From contig NZ_FUHU01000003.1 in the NCBI RefSeq assembly GCF_900163565.1, positions 62,001 to 126,000 of the forward strand: 64,000 nt of DNA, in the 5' to 3' direction. The first letter of the stretch is position 1. Each line of letters starts with the position of its first letter. The DNA comes from Agrococcus casei LMG 22410 (GTDB lineage Bacteria; Actinomycetota; Actinomycetes; Actinomycetales; Microbacteriaceae). The notes under the pieces were generated by a model. The model searched no databases. It was not told the DNA's origin and was given only the letters and a program-made list of their open reading frames with translations. Shown piece by piece: positions 7,940-16,082 of the stretch. The position numbers and the translations under genes are program-made.

Positions 7940-8719
7940 ATGAGTCGCAACTACTGGTTCACCGATCGATACGGCGTGCAGAGCGCAGACAGCCCAGAAC
8001 TCTCGGCATTCGGCCCGCTCCTTGATGCGGTCGCCGATGTGGGTCCCGACGAAGACTTCGCCACGGTCAGCATCGAGGACGAACACGGATGGGCGGTGAC
8101 ATTCGGCGCCGGATGGGCCGATTTCGAGAACGTCACCGAAGACGCTGAGCAGTTCGCAACGGTGGCCGTTGAGCGAGACGACGCCCTCGGAGTTGCCGAA
8201 GACTTCGTGCGAGGCGACATCGACGACCTGCGCAGCCGCTGGCCGCTTGCGGATGCTGACGACACCGAACCCGCAGCAGCAGAAGCGTCGGACGACATTG
8301 GCGTGTTCCTGGCCGCTCTCGGCGAGGGCATTTACTCTGAGGCCGGCTTCGCCGTGCAGCGCCTCGCGGGGCCGACATTCACGCAGGACACGATGCCCGA
8401 AGGCGACCTCTTCATCACCTTTCCCGAAGGCGGCGTCTCGGTGAATTACGAGGGCGACGAGCCGCAGGCGGTTGCCGTCTTCGTGTTCATCCAGCCGACA
8501 GAGCGTGTCGACGCCTATCCGGCGCCAGACCAGCTGATCAGCGGCCTGCGGCTTTCGACTGCTGGGCGCGCAGATGTCGCCGAGCACTTCGGTGAGCCGG
8601 CGCGCTCAGGCGGTGCGTTCGACGTGTTCGCCGTCGACGACCGCTTCCTGCACTTCGAGTACAGCTCCGAGGGTCAGCTGAAGATGGTCACAGCAATGCT
8701 GAGTGGGCCAGGCTTCTGA
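7940..8719 (+). CDS. Acidic two-domain protein, second immunity candidate
   Basis: A 259-residue acidic protein. The first 100 residues end in a segment (ALGVAEDFVRGDIDDL) preceded by WAVTF and W-containing strands, a layout I associate with actinobacterial immunity-like proteins. Residues 120-259 form a second mixed alpha/beta region. It starts at ATG behind GAGGGGA, 49 bases after the small acidic gene, and its stop abuts that of the convergent holin-like gene. It may be an immunity protein for this or a lost toxin. Exact family not identified. Confidence 0.6.
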   Translation: MSRNYWFTDRYGVQSADSPELSAFGPLLDAVADVGPDEDFATVSIEDEHGWAVTFGAGWADFENVTEDAEQFATVAVERDDALGVAEDFVRGDIDDLRSRWPLADADDTEPAAAEASDDIGVFLAALGEGIYSEAGFAVQRLAGPTFTQDTMPEGDLFITFPEGGVSVNYEGDEPQAVAVFVFIQPTERVDAYPAPDQLISGLRLSTAGRADVAEHFGEPARSGGAFDVFAVDDRFLHFEYSSEGQLKMVTAMLSGPGF

Positions 8720-9124
8720 TCAGCGCTTGCGCTGGCGGCGCTTGCCGAAGATGGGGCGCGTGATCAGCGTGATCAGACCCGTCAGAATCGCGATGAGGAA
8801 CGCCCCGAGGATGCCCCAGAGGTAGCTGTCGATGCGCAGGCCCCAGCCGAGGCCCTCTGAGATCCAGTGCACGATCATGAGCAGCAGGCCGTTCACGAAG
8901 AACGACACGATGCCGAGCGTGAGCAGATAGATCGGGAACGCCACGATGCGAATCAGGTTGCCGAGGGTGGCGTTGATGATGCCGAATGCGAATGCCACAG
9001 CAAGGTAGGTCAGGGCGAGCTGCCACTGCTCTCCGCCGAAGTTCACGATGCTGAGACCGGGCAGGAGCATGCTGACTAGCCACGTGGCAATGGCAGTGAA
9101 GACGACTCTGAGCGTGAAGCGCAT
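8720..9124 (-). CDS. Phage holin family 4 / YvlD-like membrane protein
   Basis: A 134-residue protein with four transmembrane helices and the motifs LLPGLSI and FGIINATLGNLIRIVAFPIYLLTLG, typical of the four-helix holin superfamily IV (PF04020) that is widespread on bacterial chromosomes. It ends in a basic KRRQRKR tail. The ATG at 9124 gives the usual start MRFTLR; a longer reading to 9145 adds residues unlike the family. Despite the name, chromosomal members are not phage genes, and nothing nearby is phage-like. Confidence 0.8.
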   Translation of the reverse strand: MRFTLRVVFTAIATWLVSMLLPGLSIVNFGGEQWQLALTYLAVAFAFGIINATLGNLIRIVAFPIYLLTLGIVSFFVNGLLLMIVHWISEGLGWGLRIDSYLWGILGAFLIAILTGLITLITRPIFGKRRQRKR

Positions 9125-9184
9125 ACAGCCATTGTGACACTGCATATGCTTCTTTCGCGGCGTGAAAGGGCATAGCCTTGACCC

Positions 9185-10243
9185 GTGGCAGTACGAATTC
9201 GCGAGTCAATCGACCGGCTTCCGGCTTATCGTCCAGGCAAGCCGGCACCCGCAGACGCCTTCAAGCTCTCGAGCAACGAGAACCCCTTCCCGCCCCTGCA
9301 GGCAGTGATCGACGAGATCACGGCGGCCGCGGCATCCATGAACCTGTATCCCATTCCGGATGCGCGTCCTCTTCGCGAGGCGCTCAGCAGGCTCTACCAA
9401 GTCGACCATGAGCGCATCGTGATCACGCACGGCTCGGTCATGGGCCTGCAGCAGCTGATCAGTGCGGTGGCCGGCCCCGGCGACGAAGTCGTCTACGCGT
9501 GGCGCTCGTTCGAGGCCTACCCGCTGCTGACCCAGCTCGCCGGTGCGACCTCGGTGCAGGTGCCGCTGCTGCCCGACAGCGCTCACGACCTCGACGCGAT
9601 GATCGACGCGATCACCGAGAACACCAAGGTCGTCATCGTCTGCTCGCCCAACAACCCCACGAGCAACATCATCACGCAGCAGCAGTTCGACGACTTCGTC
9701 GCGCGCGTGCCCGACCACGTGCTCGTGCTGCTCGACGAGGCGTACATCGAGTTCGTGCAGGAGCCCACGGTCGACGGCATCGCAGCCCAGGCCGAGCACC
9801 AGAATGTGGTCGTGCTGCGCACCTTCTCGAAGGCATACGGCCTCGCAGGCCTCCGTGTCGGCTACTCGATGGGCGACCCGCGCATCCTGAACGCGGCCTT
9901 CAACACGGTCGCACCGTTCGCCGTCGACAACATCGCCCAGCGCGCGGCGCTCGCGGCACTCGAGTCGGCTGGCGAGGTGTTCGCACGCGTCGAGTCGATC
10001 GCCGACCAGGCAGCTGACATCTTCGAAGAGCTCACTTCACGCGGTGTGCAGCTGCCCAAGCCGCACGGCAACTTCATCTGGATCGCCGCATCCGGTGTCG
10101 ACCCCGAACGCGTGCAGGAAGTGCTTGCGCGCCACGGCATCGTCGCCCGCGCGTTCCCGGAGGGCGTGCGCATCTCGATCGGCGACCCCAAGTCGAAGCA
10201 GCGCGTCATCGACGCAGCAGAGGAGATCAGCCGACTCTCATGA
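9185..10243 (+). CDS. hisC: Histidinol-phosphate / aromatic aminotransferase, fold type I
   Basis: A 352-residue PLP enzyme with YRPGKPAP, NENPFPP, SPNNPTS, DEAYIEF and the lysine motif FSKAYGLAGLRVGY, all typical of the HisC family. It is not with other histidine genes but overlaps the E1-alpha gene of a 2-oxoacid dehydrogenase by ATGA. That context favours a broad aromatic or branched-chain amino acid aminotransferase (the Pat subgroup of HisC) that feeds 2-oxo acids to the dehydrogenase. Starts at GTG. The family is certain; HisC versus Pat is not. Confidence 0.85.
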   Translation: MAVRIRESIDRLPAYRPGKPAPADAFKLSSNENPFPPLQAVIDEITAAAASMNLYPIPDARPLREALSRLYQVDHERIVITHGSVMGLQQLISAVAGPGDEVVYAWRSFEAYPLLTQLAGATSVQVPLLPDSAHDLDAMIDAITENTKVVIVCSPNNPTSNIITQQQFDDFVARVPDHVLVLLDEAYIEFVQEPTVDGIAAQAEHQNVVVLRTFSKAYGLAGLRVGYSMGDPRILNAAFNTVAPFAVDNIAQRAALAALESAGEVFARVESIADQAADIFEELTSRGVQLPKPHGNFIWIAASGVDPERVQEVLARHGIVARAFPEGVRISIGDPKSKQRVIDAAEEISRLS

Positions 10244-11343
10244 CGCGAACGCAACTGCTGGCTGCCGACGGCACTGAGGTGCGCAGCGACGAGAACGAAC
10301 GCCACTGGGCTGTCGCCGACGCCCTCGACGACGAGACCAGGCTCGGCATGCTGCGCGAGATGGTCGTGACTCGAGCGCTCGACACCGAGGCCGGCAACCT
10401 GCAGCGGCAGGGCAAGCTCGGCCTCTGGGCTCCCTCGCTCGGCCAGGAGGGCGGCCAGGCCGGCGTCGGCTTCGCCATGCGCCCGCAGGACACCCTGTTT
10501 CCGAGCTATCGCGAGCACCTCATGGCGCGGATGCGCGGCGTTCGGTTCGAGCAGATCATCGACATCTTCCGCGGTTCGACGCACGGCGGCTGGAATCCCG
10601 CAGAGACCCAGAACTGCCGCCTCTACTCGCTGGTGATCGGCACGCACGCCCTGCACGGCACCGGCTACGCGATGGGCATCCGGTTCGATGAGGAAAGCGG
10701 CAGCGGCGACGTCGACCGTGACGAGGCAGTCGTCATCTGCTACGGCGACGGCGCATCGAGCCAGGGCGACGCGAGCGAGGGCCTCGTCTTCGCGAACACC
10801 TACGAGACGCCGACGCTGTTCATGGTGCAGAACAACAAGTGGGCCATCTCTGTGCCGTCTTCGACACAGTCGCGCACCTCGCTGGCGACCCGCGCATCCG
10901 GCTTCGGACTCGATGCGGCAGAGGTCGACGGCAACGATGTGCTCGCCTCGTATGCCGTCGCTCGCCAGATGCTCGACGAGGCTCGCACCAAGAACCGCCC
11001 GCAGTACCTCGAGCTCGACACCTATCGCATGGGCGCGCACACCACGAGCGACGACCCCACTCGCTACCGCACCCGCGACGAAGAAGAGGCGTGGAGGCAG
11101 CGTGACCCGATCGAGCGGATGCGCGCACACCTGCGTTCGCGCGGTGCCACGGATGCGCAGATCGCCAGTGTCGACGAAGAGGCTCGGGATGCCGCGGCCG
11201 CAGTGCGCGGTTACACGATGACCGCGGGCTCGCCGTCGAGCGACGAGATCTTCGACTTCGTGTTCAGCGAGGGCAACGAGTCGCTCGAAGAGCAGAAGCT
11301 CGCGCTTGCGCGCTTCGAGGCAAGCTTCGGGGGTGACGCATGA
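10240..11343 (+). CDS. Branched-chain 2-oxoacid dehydrogenase E1, alpha subunit
   Basis: A 367-residue thiamine-diphosphate enzyme subunit with the cofactor motif GDGASSQGDASEGLVFAN ending in NN about 30 residues later. It also has the phosphorylation-loop-like YRMGAHTTSDDPTRYR region typical of BCKDH/PDH E1-alpha. It decarboxylates 2-oxo acids and transfers the acyl group to the lipoyl arm of E2. Overlaps with both neighbours by four bases make a tightly coupled aminotransferase-E1a-E1b-E2 operon. Branched-chain rather than pyruvate specificity is inferred from overall resemblance. Confidence 0.9.
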   Translation: MTRTQLLAADGTEVRSDENERHWAVADALDDETRLGMLREMVVTRALDTEAGNLQRQGKLGLWAPSLGQEGGQAGVGFAMRPQDTLFPSYREHLMARMRGVRFEQIIDIFRGSTHGGWNPAETQNCRLYSLVIGTHALHGTGYAMGIRFDEESGSGDVDRDEAVVICYGDGASSQGDASEGLVFANTYETPTLFMVQNNKWAISVPSSTQSRTSLATRASGFGLDAAEVDGNDVLASYAVARQMLDEARTKNRPQYLELDTYRMGAHTTSDDPTRYRTRDEEEAWRQRDPIERMRAHLRSRGATDAQIASVDEEARDAAAAVRGYTMTAGSPSSDEIFDFVFSEGNESLEEQKLALARFEASFGGDA

Positions 11344-12317
11344 CTGAGCAGCTTCCGATCGCTCGCGCCCTGAACCTGGCGATGCGCGACGCCATGACGG
11401 CCGACGACAAGGTCGTGCTGATGGGCGAGGACATCGGCGACCTCGGCGGCGTCTTCCGTGTCACCGACGGCCTCAAGGCAGACTTCGGCGACCGCCGCGT
11501 GCTCGACACGCCCCTTGCCGAGTCGGGCATCATCGGCACCGCGATCGGCCTCGCGATGCGCGGATACCGGCCGGTGTGCGAGATCCAGTTCGACGGCTTC
11601 GTCTACCCGGGCTTCGACCAGATCGTGTCGCAGCTTGCCAAGCTCACCAACCGGCACCGCGGCACGCAGCCGTTCCCGGTCGTCATCCGAATCCCGCACG
11701 GCGGGCACATCGGCGCGATCGAGCACCATCAGGAGTCGCCTGAGGGCTACTTCGCCCACACGGCAGGGCTGCGCGTCGTCGCACCCTCGACCGCCAACGA
11801 CGCCTACTGGATGATGCGGCAGGCGATCGAGTCAGACGACCCGATCATCTTCATGGAGCCCAAGGCCAAGTACTGGACGAAGGGTGCGGTCGACACGACT
11901 GCGCCCGCGCATCCGCTGCACGCTTCGGTCGTTGCGAAGCCGGGCGAACAGGTCACGCTCGTCGGCCATTCAGCGATGGTGCACGTGCTGCTGCAGGCCG
12001 CCGCGATCGCCGAGGGTGAGGGCATTTCGTGCGAAGTCATCGACCTGCGATCGGTGGCGCCCGTCGACTATCAGCCCGTTGTCGACAGCCTCCGCAAGAC
12101 CGGCCGCTGCGTCGTGGCGCAGGAGGCGCCGGGCCACGCGTCGATCGGGTCAGAGGTAGCCGCAACACTGATGGAGCGCTGCTTCTACTCGCTTGAGGCT
12201 CCCGTGCTGCGGGTGAGCGCGTTTGACGCACCGTTCCCGCCGTCACAGCTCGAGTCGATCTATCTGCCCGATGCCGATCGCGTGCTTGACGCGGTCGATC
12301 GGGTCTTGGCTTACTAG
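11340..12317 (+). CDS. Branched-chain 2-oxoacid dehydrogenase E1, beta subunit
   Basis: A 325-residue transketolase-like subunit with [17 protein letters not shown] near the N-terminus, [18 protein letters not shown] and [19 protein letters not shown], all characteristic of E1-beta. With E1-alpha it forms the heterotetrameric decarboxylase. It starts at ATG within ATGA of the alpha subunit gene and is followed by a good ribosome site for E2 ten bases downstream. Confidence 0.9.
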   Translation: MTEQLPIARALNLAMRDAMTADDKVVLMGEDIGDLGGVFRVTDGLKADFGDRRVLDTPLAESGIIGTAIGLAMRGYRPVCEIQFDGFVYPGFDQIVSQLAKLTNRHRGTQPFPVVIRIPHGGHIGAIEHHQESPEGYFAHTAGLRVVAPSTANDAYWMMRQAIESDDPIIFMEPKAKYWTKGAVDTTAPAHPLHASVVAKPGEQVTLVGHSAMVHVLLQAAAIAEGEGISCEVIDLRSVAPVDYQPVVDSLRKTGRCVVAQEAPGHASIGSEVAATLMERCFYSLEAPVLRVSAFDAPFPPSQLESIYLPDADRVLDAVDRVLAY

Positions 12318-12327
12318 GAGGATCACC

Positions 12328-13614
12328 ATGCCAGAGTTCTTGCTGCCGGATCCCGGCGAAGGCCTCACAGAGGCCGAGATCGTCACGTGGCGTGTTGCCA
12401 AGGGCGACACGGTTGCGGTCAACGACGTGATCCTCGAGATCGAGACCGAGAAGTCTCTTGTCGAGTTGCCGAGTCCGTTTGCCGGCGTCGTCGACGAGCT
12501 GCTGGCTGAGGTCGGCGACACCGTGGCTGTCGGGTCACCGGTCATTCGAATCGGCGGCGACGACGAGATGACGGATGCGCAGAGCGATACCCTGCAGACC
12601 ATTTCAGACGAGGGCGAGGGCGGCGGTGCGGTGCTCGTCGGCTACGGCGTGCGCGACGCGCCCTCGACCAGGCGACGCAAGCCGCGCACGGTGCAGAATC
12701 CGCCCGAGGCGAAGCGACCCGAGGTTCCGAAGTCGATGCCTGCGGTCGGTGCGTCGCCAGTCATCGCGAAGCCGCCCATCCGCAAGCTCGCGAAAGACCT
12801 GGATGTCGACCTCGCGCAGGTGGAGGGCACCGGTGTCGCCGGTGAGGTGACCCGCGAAGACGTCGTCGGTGCTGCCAAGCAGGCCAGCGTGTTCAAGAAC
12901 CTCGAGGCGCCCGAGTGGTCGGGGGAGCGCGATGAGCGGATTCCCGTCAAAGGTGTGCGCAAGGCGATCGCCAAGGGCATGGTCGACTCGGCGTTCACCG
13001 CGCCGCACGTGTCGGTGTTCGTCGATGTCGATGCGACGCGAACGATGGAGTTCGTGGCGCGCCTCAAGAAATCGGTCGACTTCGCAGACGTCAAGGTGTC
13101 GCCGCTGCTGATCATGGCCAAAGCGATTCTGTGGGCTGTTCGACGCAACCCGCATGTCAACTCGACGTTCACGGGCGACGAGCTCGTCGTGCACCACTAC
13201 GTCAACCTCGGCATCGCGGCAGCCACGCCTCGTGGACTGCTCGTGCCGAACGTGAAAGACGCGCAGGACATGTCGCTGCTCGAGCTCGCGAAGGCGCTGC
13301 AGAACCTCACGACGACTGCCCGCGACGGCAAGACGCAGCCGGCAGACATGCAGGGCGGCACGATCACGATCACGAACATCGGCGTATTCGGCATGGACAC
13401 CGGCACGCCGATTCTGAACCCTGGCGAGACGGCGATCATGGCGCTCGGCACGATCAAGCAGAAGCCCTGGGTCGTCGACGGCGAGGTGCGTCCGCGCTTC
13501 GTCACGACTGTGGGCGGCTCGTTCGACCACCGAGCGATCGACGGCGACATCGTGAGCCGCTTCGTGGCCGATGTCGCGTCGATTCTCGAAGAGCCTGCGC
13601 TGCTGCTCGACTGA
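12328..13614 (+). CDS. 2-oxoacid dehydrogenase E2, dihydrolipoamide acyltransferase
   Basis: A 428-residue protein with one lipoyl domain (residues 1-75, lysine in [13 protein letters not shown]). An E3-binding domain follows a charged linker (about residues 140-185, [15 protein letters not shown]), then the C-terminal catalytic domain with DHRAIDGD (histidine and aspartate of HxxxD). It carries acyl groups from E1 to CoA. The ATG follows GGAGG by six bases; the frame is open further upstream but that is not coding. No E3 (lipoamide dehydrogenase) gene is in the window, so the complex must borrow one. Confidence 0.9.
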   Translation: MPEFLLPDPGEGLTEAEIVTWRVAKGDTVAVNDVILEIETEKSLVELPSPFAGVVDELLAEVGDTVAVGSPVIRIGGDDEMTDAQSDTLQTISDEGEGGGAVLVGYGVRDAPSTRRRKPRTVQNPPEAKRPEVPKSMPAVGASPVIAKPPIRKLAKDLDVDLAQVEGTGVAGEVTREDVVGAAKQASVFKNLEAPEWSGERDERIPVKGVRKAIAKGMVDSAFTAPHVSVFVDVDATRTMEFVARLKKSVDFADVKVSPLLIMAKAILWAVRRNPHVNSTFTGDELVVHHYVNLGIAAATPRGLLVPNVKDAQDMSLLELAKALQNLTTTARDGKTQPADMQGGTITITNIGVFGMDTGTPILNPGETAIMALGTIKQKPWVVDGEVRPRFVTTVGGSFDHRAIDGDIVSRFVADVASILEEPALLLD

Positions 13615-13627
13615 CTGCGGGGGCACT

Positions 13628-14509
13628 GTGCGATTCCGACCCCTGGCCGAAGCCGACATCGCGATGGCGGCGGGCTGGTCTGACGATCTCGGCCTGCGCG
13701 TGGACAGGTGGCGGGATGCCCACACGCGGTCAGCCGTAGCCGTCGACGCAGGAGATCGTGTTGTCGCAGTCGGCATGATGTGGACTTCTCGCATGCACGG
13801 CAACGCATACTGGCTGGATGTTGCGGTGGTGCCTGACCGCAGGCGCGAGGGCTTGGGCACGACGATGGTGCATCATCTCGCGAGCCTCAGACACGAGAAT
13901 CTGCCACTCAAGAATCGTGGGTTCGAGGGCGATGTCGGGCTTGCCTTCGCGGATGCTCTGGGCGCCCGGACCGTGCAGGTCGTGCCGCCGTTCACGGTGA
14001 GCGTGTCGCGGCGTCACAGCCTTTCGGCGCTGGGTCAGCACTGGCGAGGATCGCTGGTCTCGGCATCCGCCTTGTCAGTTCAAGACGTCGAGACCGCGAA
14101 TGCCGAGACCTACGAATGGACTCACGAGCACTGGAGCCCGGTCGGGCCAGGTTTCGCCAGCGCCGTGAACGACGGGCTGTGGGAAGACCTGAATATCGAA
14201 GCGACTGTGTTCGCTCTTGATGAGGCGGGGCAGATTGCGGCCAGTGCCATGGTCTATGCCGAAGACGAGCGCCCGCTGATCGTGACCGAGACGACGAGCC
14301 GAGAGCAGCAGCTGGGCGAAGCGGCAGTGGCCGCGTGCGTGCACGAGGCGCTCAGTCGGCTTGCAGCCAGGGGCGTCGACGAGATCGACTTCGACGGACA
14401 CGTTTCAGATCCGCATTTCATGCCGGTGCTCGCGAGGCTCTCGCCGACGGGACGCTGGTTTCGGCTGTTCGAGCTCGTGCCCGATGAGGCGATCCGGCGC
14501 ACCGTCTGA
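13628..14509 (+). CDS. GNAT-family N-acetyltransferase
   Basis: A 293-residue protein. The first half contains the acetyl-CoA-binding pattern VAVVPDRRREGLGTTMVHHL, typical of GNAT enzymes. The second half looks like a degenerate second GNAT repeat, as in two-domain acetyltransferases. The GTG at 13628 is preferred because a G-rich ribosome site precedes it and earlier codons overlap E2. Substrate unknown. It lies 13 bases after the E2 gene and may be co-transcribed. Confidence 0.75.
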   Translation: MRFRPLAEADIAMAAGWSDDLGLRVDRWRDAHTRSAVAVDAGDRVVAVGMMWTSRMHGNAYWLDVAVVPDRRREGLGTTMVHHLASLRHENLPLKNRGFEGDVGLAFADALGARTVQVVPPFTVSVSRRHSLSALGQHWRGSLVSASALSVQDVETANAETYEWTHEHWSPVGPGFASAVNDGLWEDLNIEATVFALDEAGQIAASAMVYAEDERPLIVTETTSREQQLGEAAVAACVHEALSRLAARGVDEIDFDGHVSDPHFMPVLARLSPTGRWFRLFELVPDEAIRRTV

Positions 14510-14670
14510 CACAGAGTGGACTGTGGCTCGTTTACCGTGAAGGTCGACGCAATTGTGACGTGCGGGGGCCACTCTCGCCGGCTGAAGGAAGTTCCCTCGG
14601 GCAATGGATCAGGGGCGACAAGCAGACGTTTCGCCTGAGCGAAGAGACACGGGCGACAGTGACAGTCCGT

Positions 14671-14715
14671 CACTATTGCTTGGATTCCAAAACTATTGGA
14701 TGTCCACCGATAGTG
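14671..14715. promoter_or_regulatory. Nested inverted and direct repeats upstream of the PucR gene, operator candidate
   Basis: Just before the PucR start there is a perfect TCCAA-N5-TTGGA inverted repeat (14686-14700), an outer CACTAT/ATAGTG pair (14671-14676 and 14710-14715), and a direct repeat of ACTATTG at 14672 and 14692, exactly 20 bases apart. Two sites on the same helix face plus dyad symmetry suggest a regulator-binding site, perhaps autoregulation by PucR. I see nothing else notable in the 215-base gap 14510-14724. Confidence 0.5.
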
Positions 14716-14724
14716 TGGTGACGC

Positions 14725-15873
14725 ATGACCAGTTTCTCGCCGATTCGACCCGATGCAGGCTCCGATGCCGCTCGTGGCTGGAGCGAGATTCTGCAGCAGC
14801 TGCAGGGCGAGATCCCGATGCTGGCTGACGAGTTCGTCGACGAGATCAGCGACAAGGACTGGTACGTGCAGTACCGAATCGCTTCGAGCGATCTGCGGAC
14901 AACGGCCACCGAGACCCTCGAGCTGCACATCGCCAGGCTGCTCGGTGCCCCTGAACCACCCCAATCCCTTGGTCATCTGGAGCGCCTCGCAACGCGACGG
15001 GCTCAGCAGGGCGTGCCGCTCCCGTCGCTCCTGCGGGCCATGCGACTCGACTTCCGCATCCTGCTGCACAGGCTGCAGGCTATTGCCGACGAGGCGGGAG
15101 TCACGTTGGCTGCCGACCACGCGACGCTCGTGCTCGACACTGTCGAGGCCCACATCGACGCCCTGCGAGACGCGTATCAGGATGCCGCGATCAGTCTTGA
15201 TGTTCACTCCGACGAGTACCGGTCGAGGATCGTCGCCCGCCTGTTCAGCGACGACCCCCTGACAGAGAACGACATCGACTTCATCTCGAGCAGGCTCGGC
15301 CTGCGCACCCACGCGAACTACGAGGTGATCGCGGCCGTCGGCGACGCGATCCCATCGCTCATGAAGCGGTACGGCACTGACGAGCGCGTGTTCATCTTTC
15401 AGAGCATGCACGCGGTCGTGCTGTTCCGCGAGCAGGCAGTGCCCGGAAAGTGGCGCCGAGAGGCCGGCGGACGCGGCGGCTATGTGGGCGATGTCTCGGG
15501 AGTCGCCGGCATTCCGCATGCCGTGCAGGTCGCACTCGAGATCGCACAGCATGTTCCGAGCAAGCCGATCATCTTCGCGACCGAGCGCGACGTGTGGGCA
15601 ACGGCTGCGCGAAAGCACATGGCGAGGGTGTTCCCGCGGCATTCGGCGCACATCCGAAACACGCTGCAAGAGCTGCCCGAGTCCGACCGATCGCTCATCC
15701 TGGAATGCACGCGCGAGTACATGCGCACGGGGTCTGTGAAGGTCACGTCAGAGCGGCTGTACTGCCACCGCAACACGGTCATCAAGCGCCTCAAGACGTT
15801 CTTCGACGTCACCGGATACGACCCCACGGTGCCGCGCGACGCCGCGTGGATCTACATCTCACTGTCGTCGTAA
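14725..15873 (+). CDS. PucR-type transcriptional regulator
   Basis: A 382-residue protein with a long helical sensory region and the PucR C-terminal helix-turn-helix (SERLYCHRNTVIKRLKTFF, about residues 337-360), the hallmark of PucR/CdaR activators. PucR proteins respond to small nitrogen-containing metabolites and usually activate neighbouring catabolic operons. It lies directly upstream of, and in the same direction as, the lyase/transporter operon, separated by a 209-base gap rich in inverted repeats, so it is the probable regulator of that operon. Confidence 0.85.
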   Translation: MTSFSPIRPDAGSDAARGWSEILQQLQGEIPMLADEFVDEISDKDWYVQYRIASSDLRTTATETLELHIARLLGAPEPPQSLGHLERLATRRAQQGVPLPSLLRAMRLDFRILLHRLQAIADEAGVTLAADHATLVLDTVEAHIDALRDAYQDAAISLDVHSDEYRSRIVARLFSDDPLTENDIDFISSRLGLRTHANYEVIAAVGDAIPSLMKRYGTDERVFIFQSMHAVVLFREQAVPGKWRREAGGRGGYVGDVSGVAGIPHAVQVALEIAQHVPSKPIIFATERDVWATAARKHMARVFPRHSAHIRNTLQELPESDRSLILECTREYMRTGSVKVTSERLYCHRNTVIKRLKTFFDVTGYDPTVPRDAAWIYISLSS

Positions 15874-15900
15874 CCGGTCATATCGCAGCGTGTGCACTTG

Positions 15901-16010
15901 CACTCGCTGCAGTCATTCGCGAGTGACATCGCCACCAAATGGGGCGATCGGCTTGGTGACCCAACTGCCGCCCTGTTGTAGTTGGGCAACGAAGCGAACA
16001 TGTTCGTTTC
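15901..16010. promoter_or_regulatory. Inverted repeats between pucR and the lyase operon
   Basis: Three dyads lie in this gap. CACTCGC/GCGAGTG (15901-15907 and 15919-15925) could form a weak terminator hairpin for the regulator gene. CCCAACT/AGTTGGG (15960-15966 and 15980-15986) is a second. At 15991-16010 is GAAGCGAACATGTTCGTTTC, a 20-base palindrome with one mismatched pair around a perfect 12-base core, about 72 bases before the lyase start. The last is the best operator candidate for the operon; the bound protein is unknown. Confidence 0.5.
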
Positions 16011-16082
16011 CCCTCGGATCTCCATCCGCAGGGCAAAGAAGCCCAGCACGGTCCCCGTGCAACGAACCGATGAGGTTGCAGC

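Noticed and set aside
8720-9124. Prophage holin as a sign of a phage region
   Set aside because: Four-helix holin-superfamily proteins are ordinary chromosomal genes and no other phage gene is near.
9862-11130. Long reverse-strand reading across hisC and E1-alpha, and similar long antisense frames elsewhere
   Set aside because: These are opposite-strand shadows of strongly recognised genes, a normal effect of high G/C third positions.
15995-16006. LexA (SOS) box before the lyase operon
   Set aside because: The half-sites CGAAC and GTTCG match, but the spacer is two bases instead of the four required in the Gram-positive SOS box.
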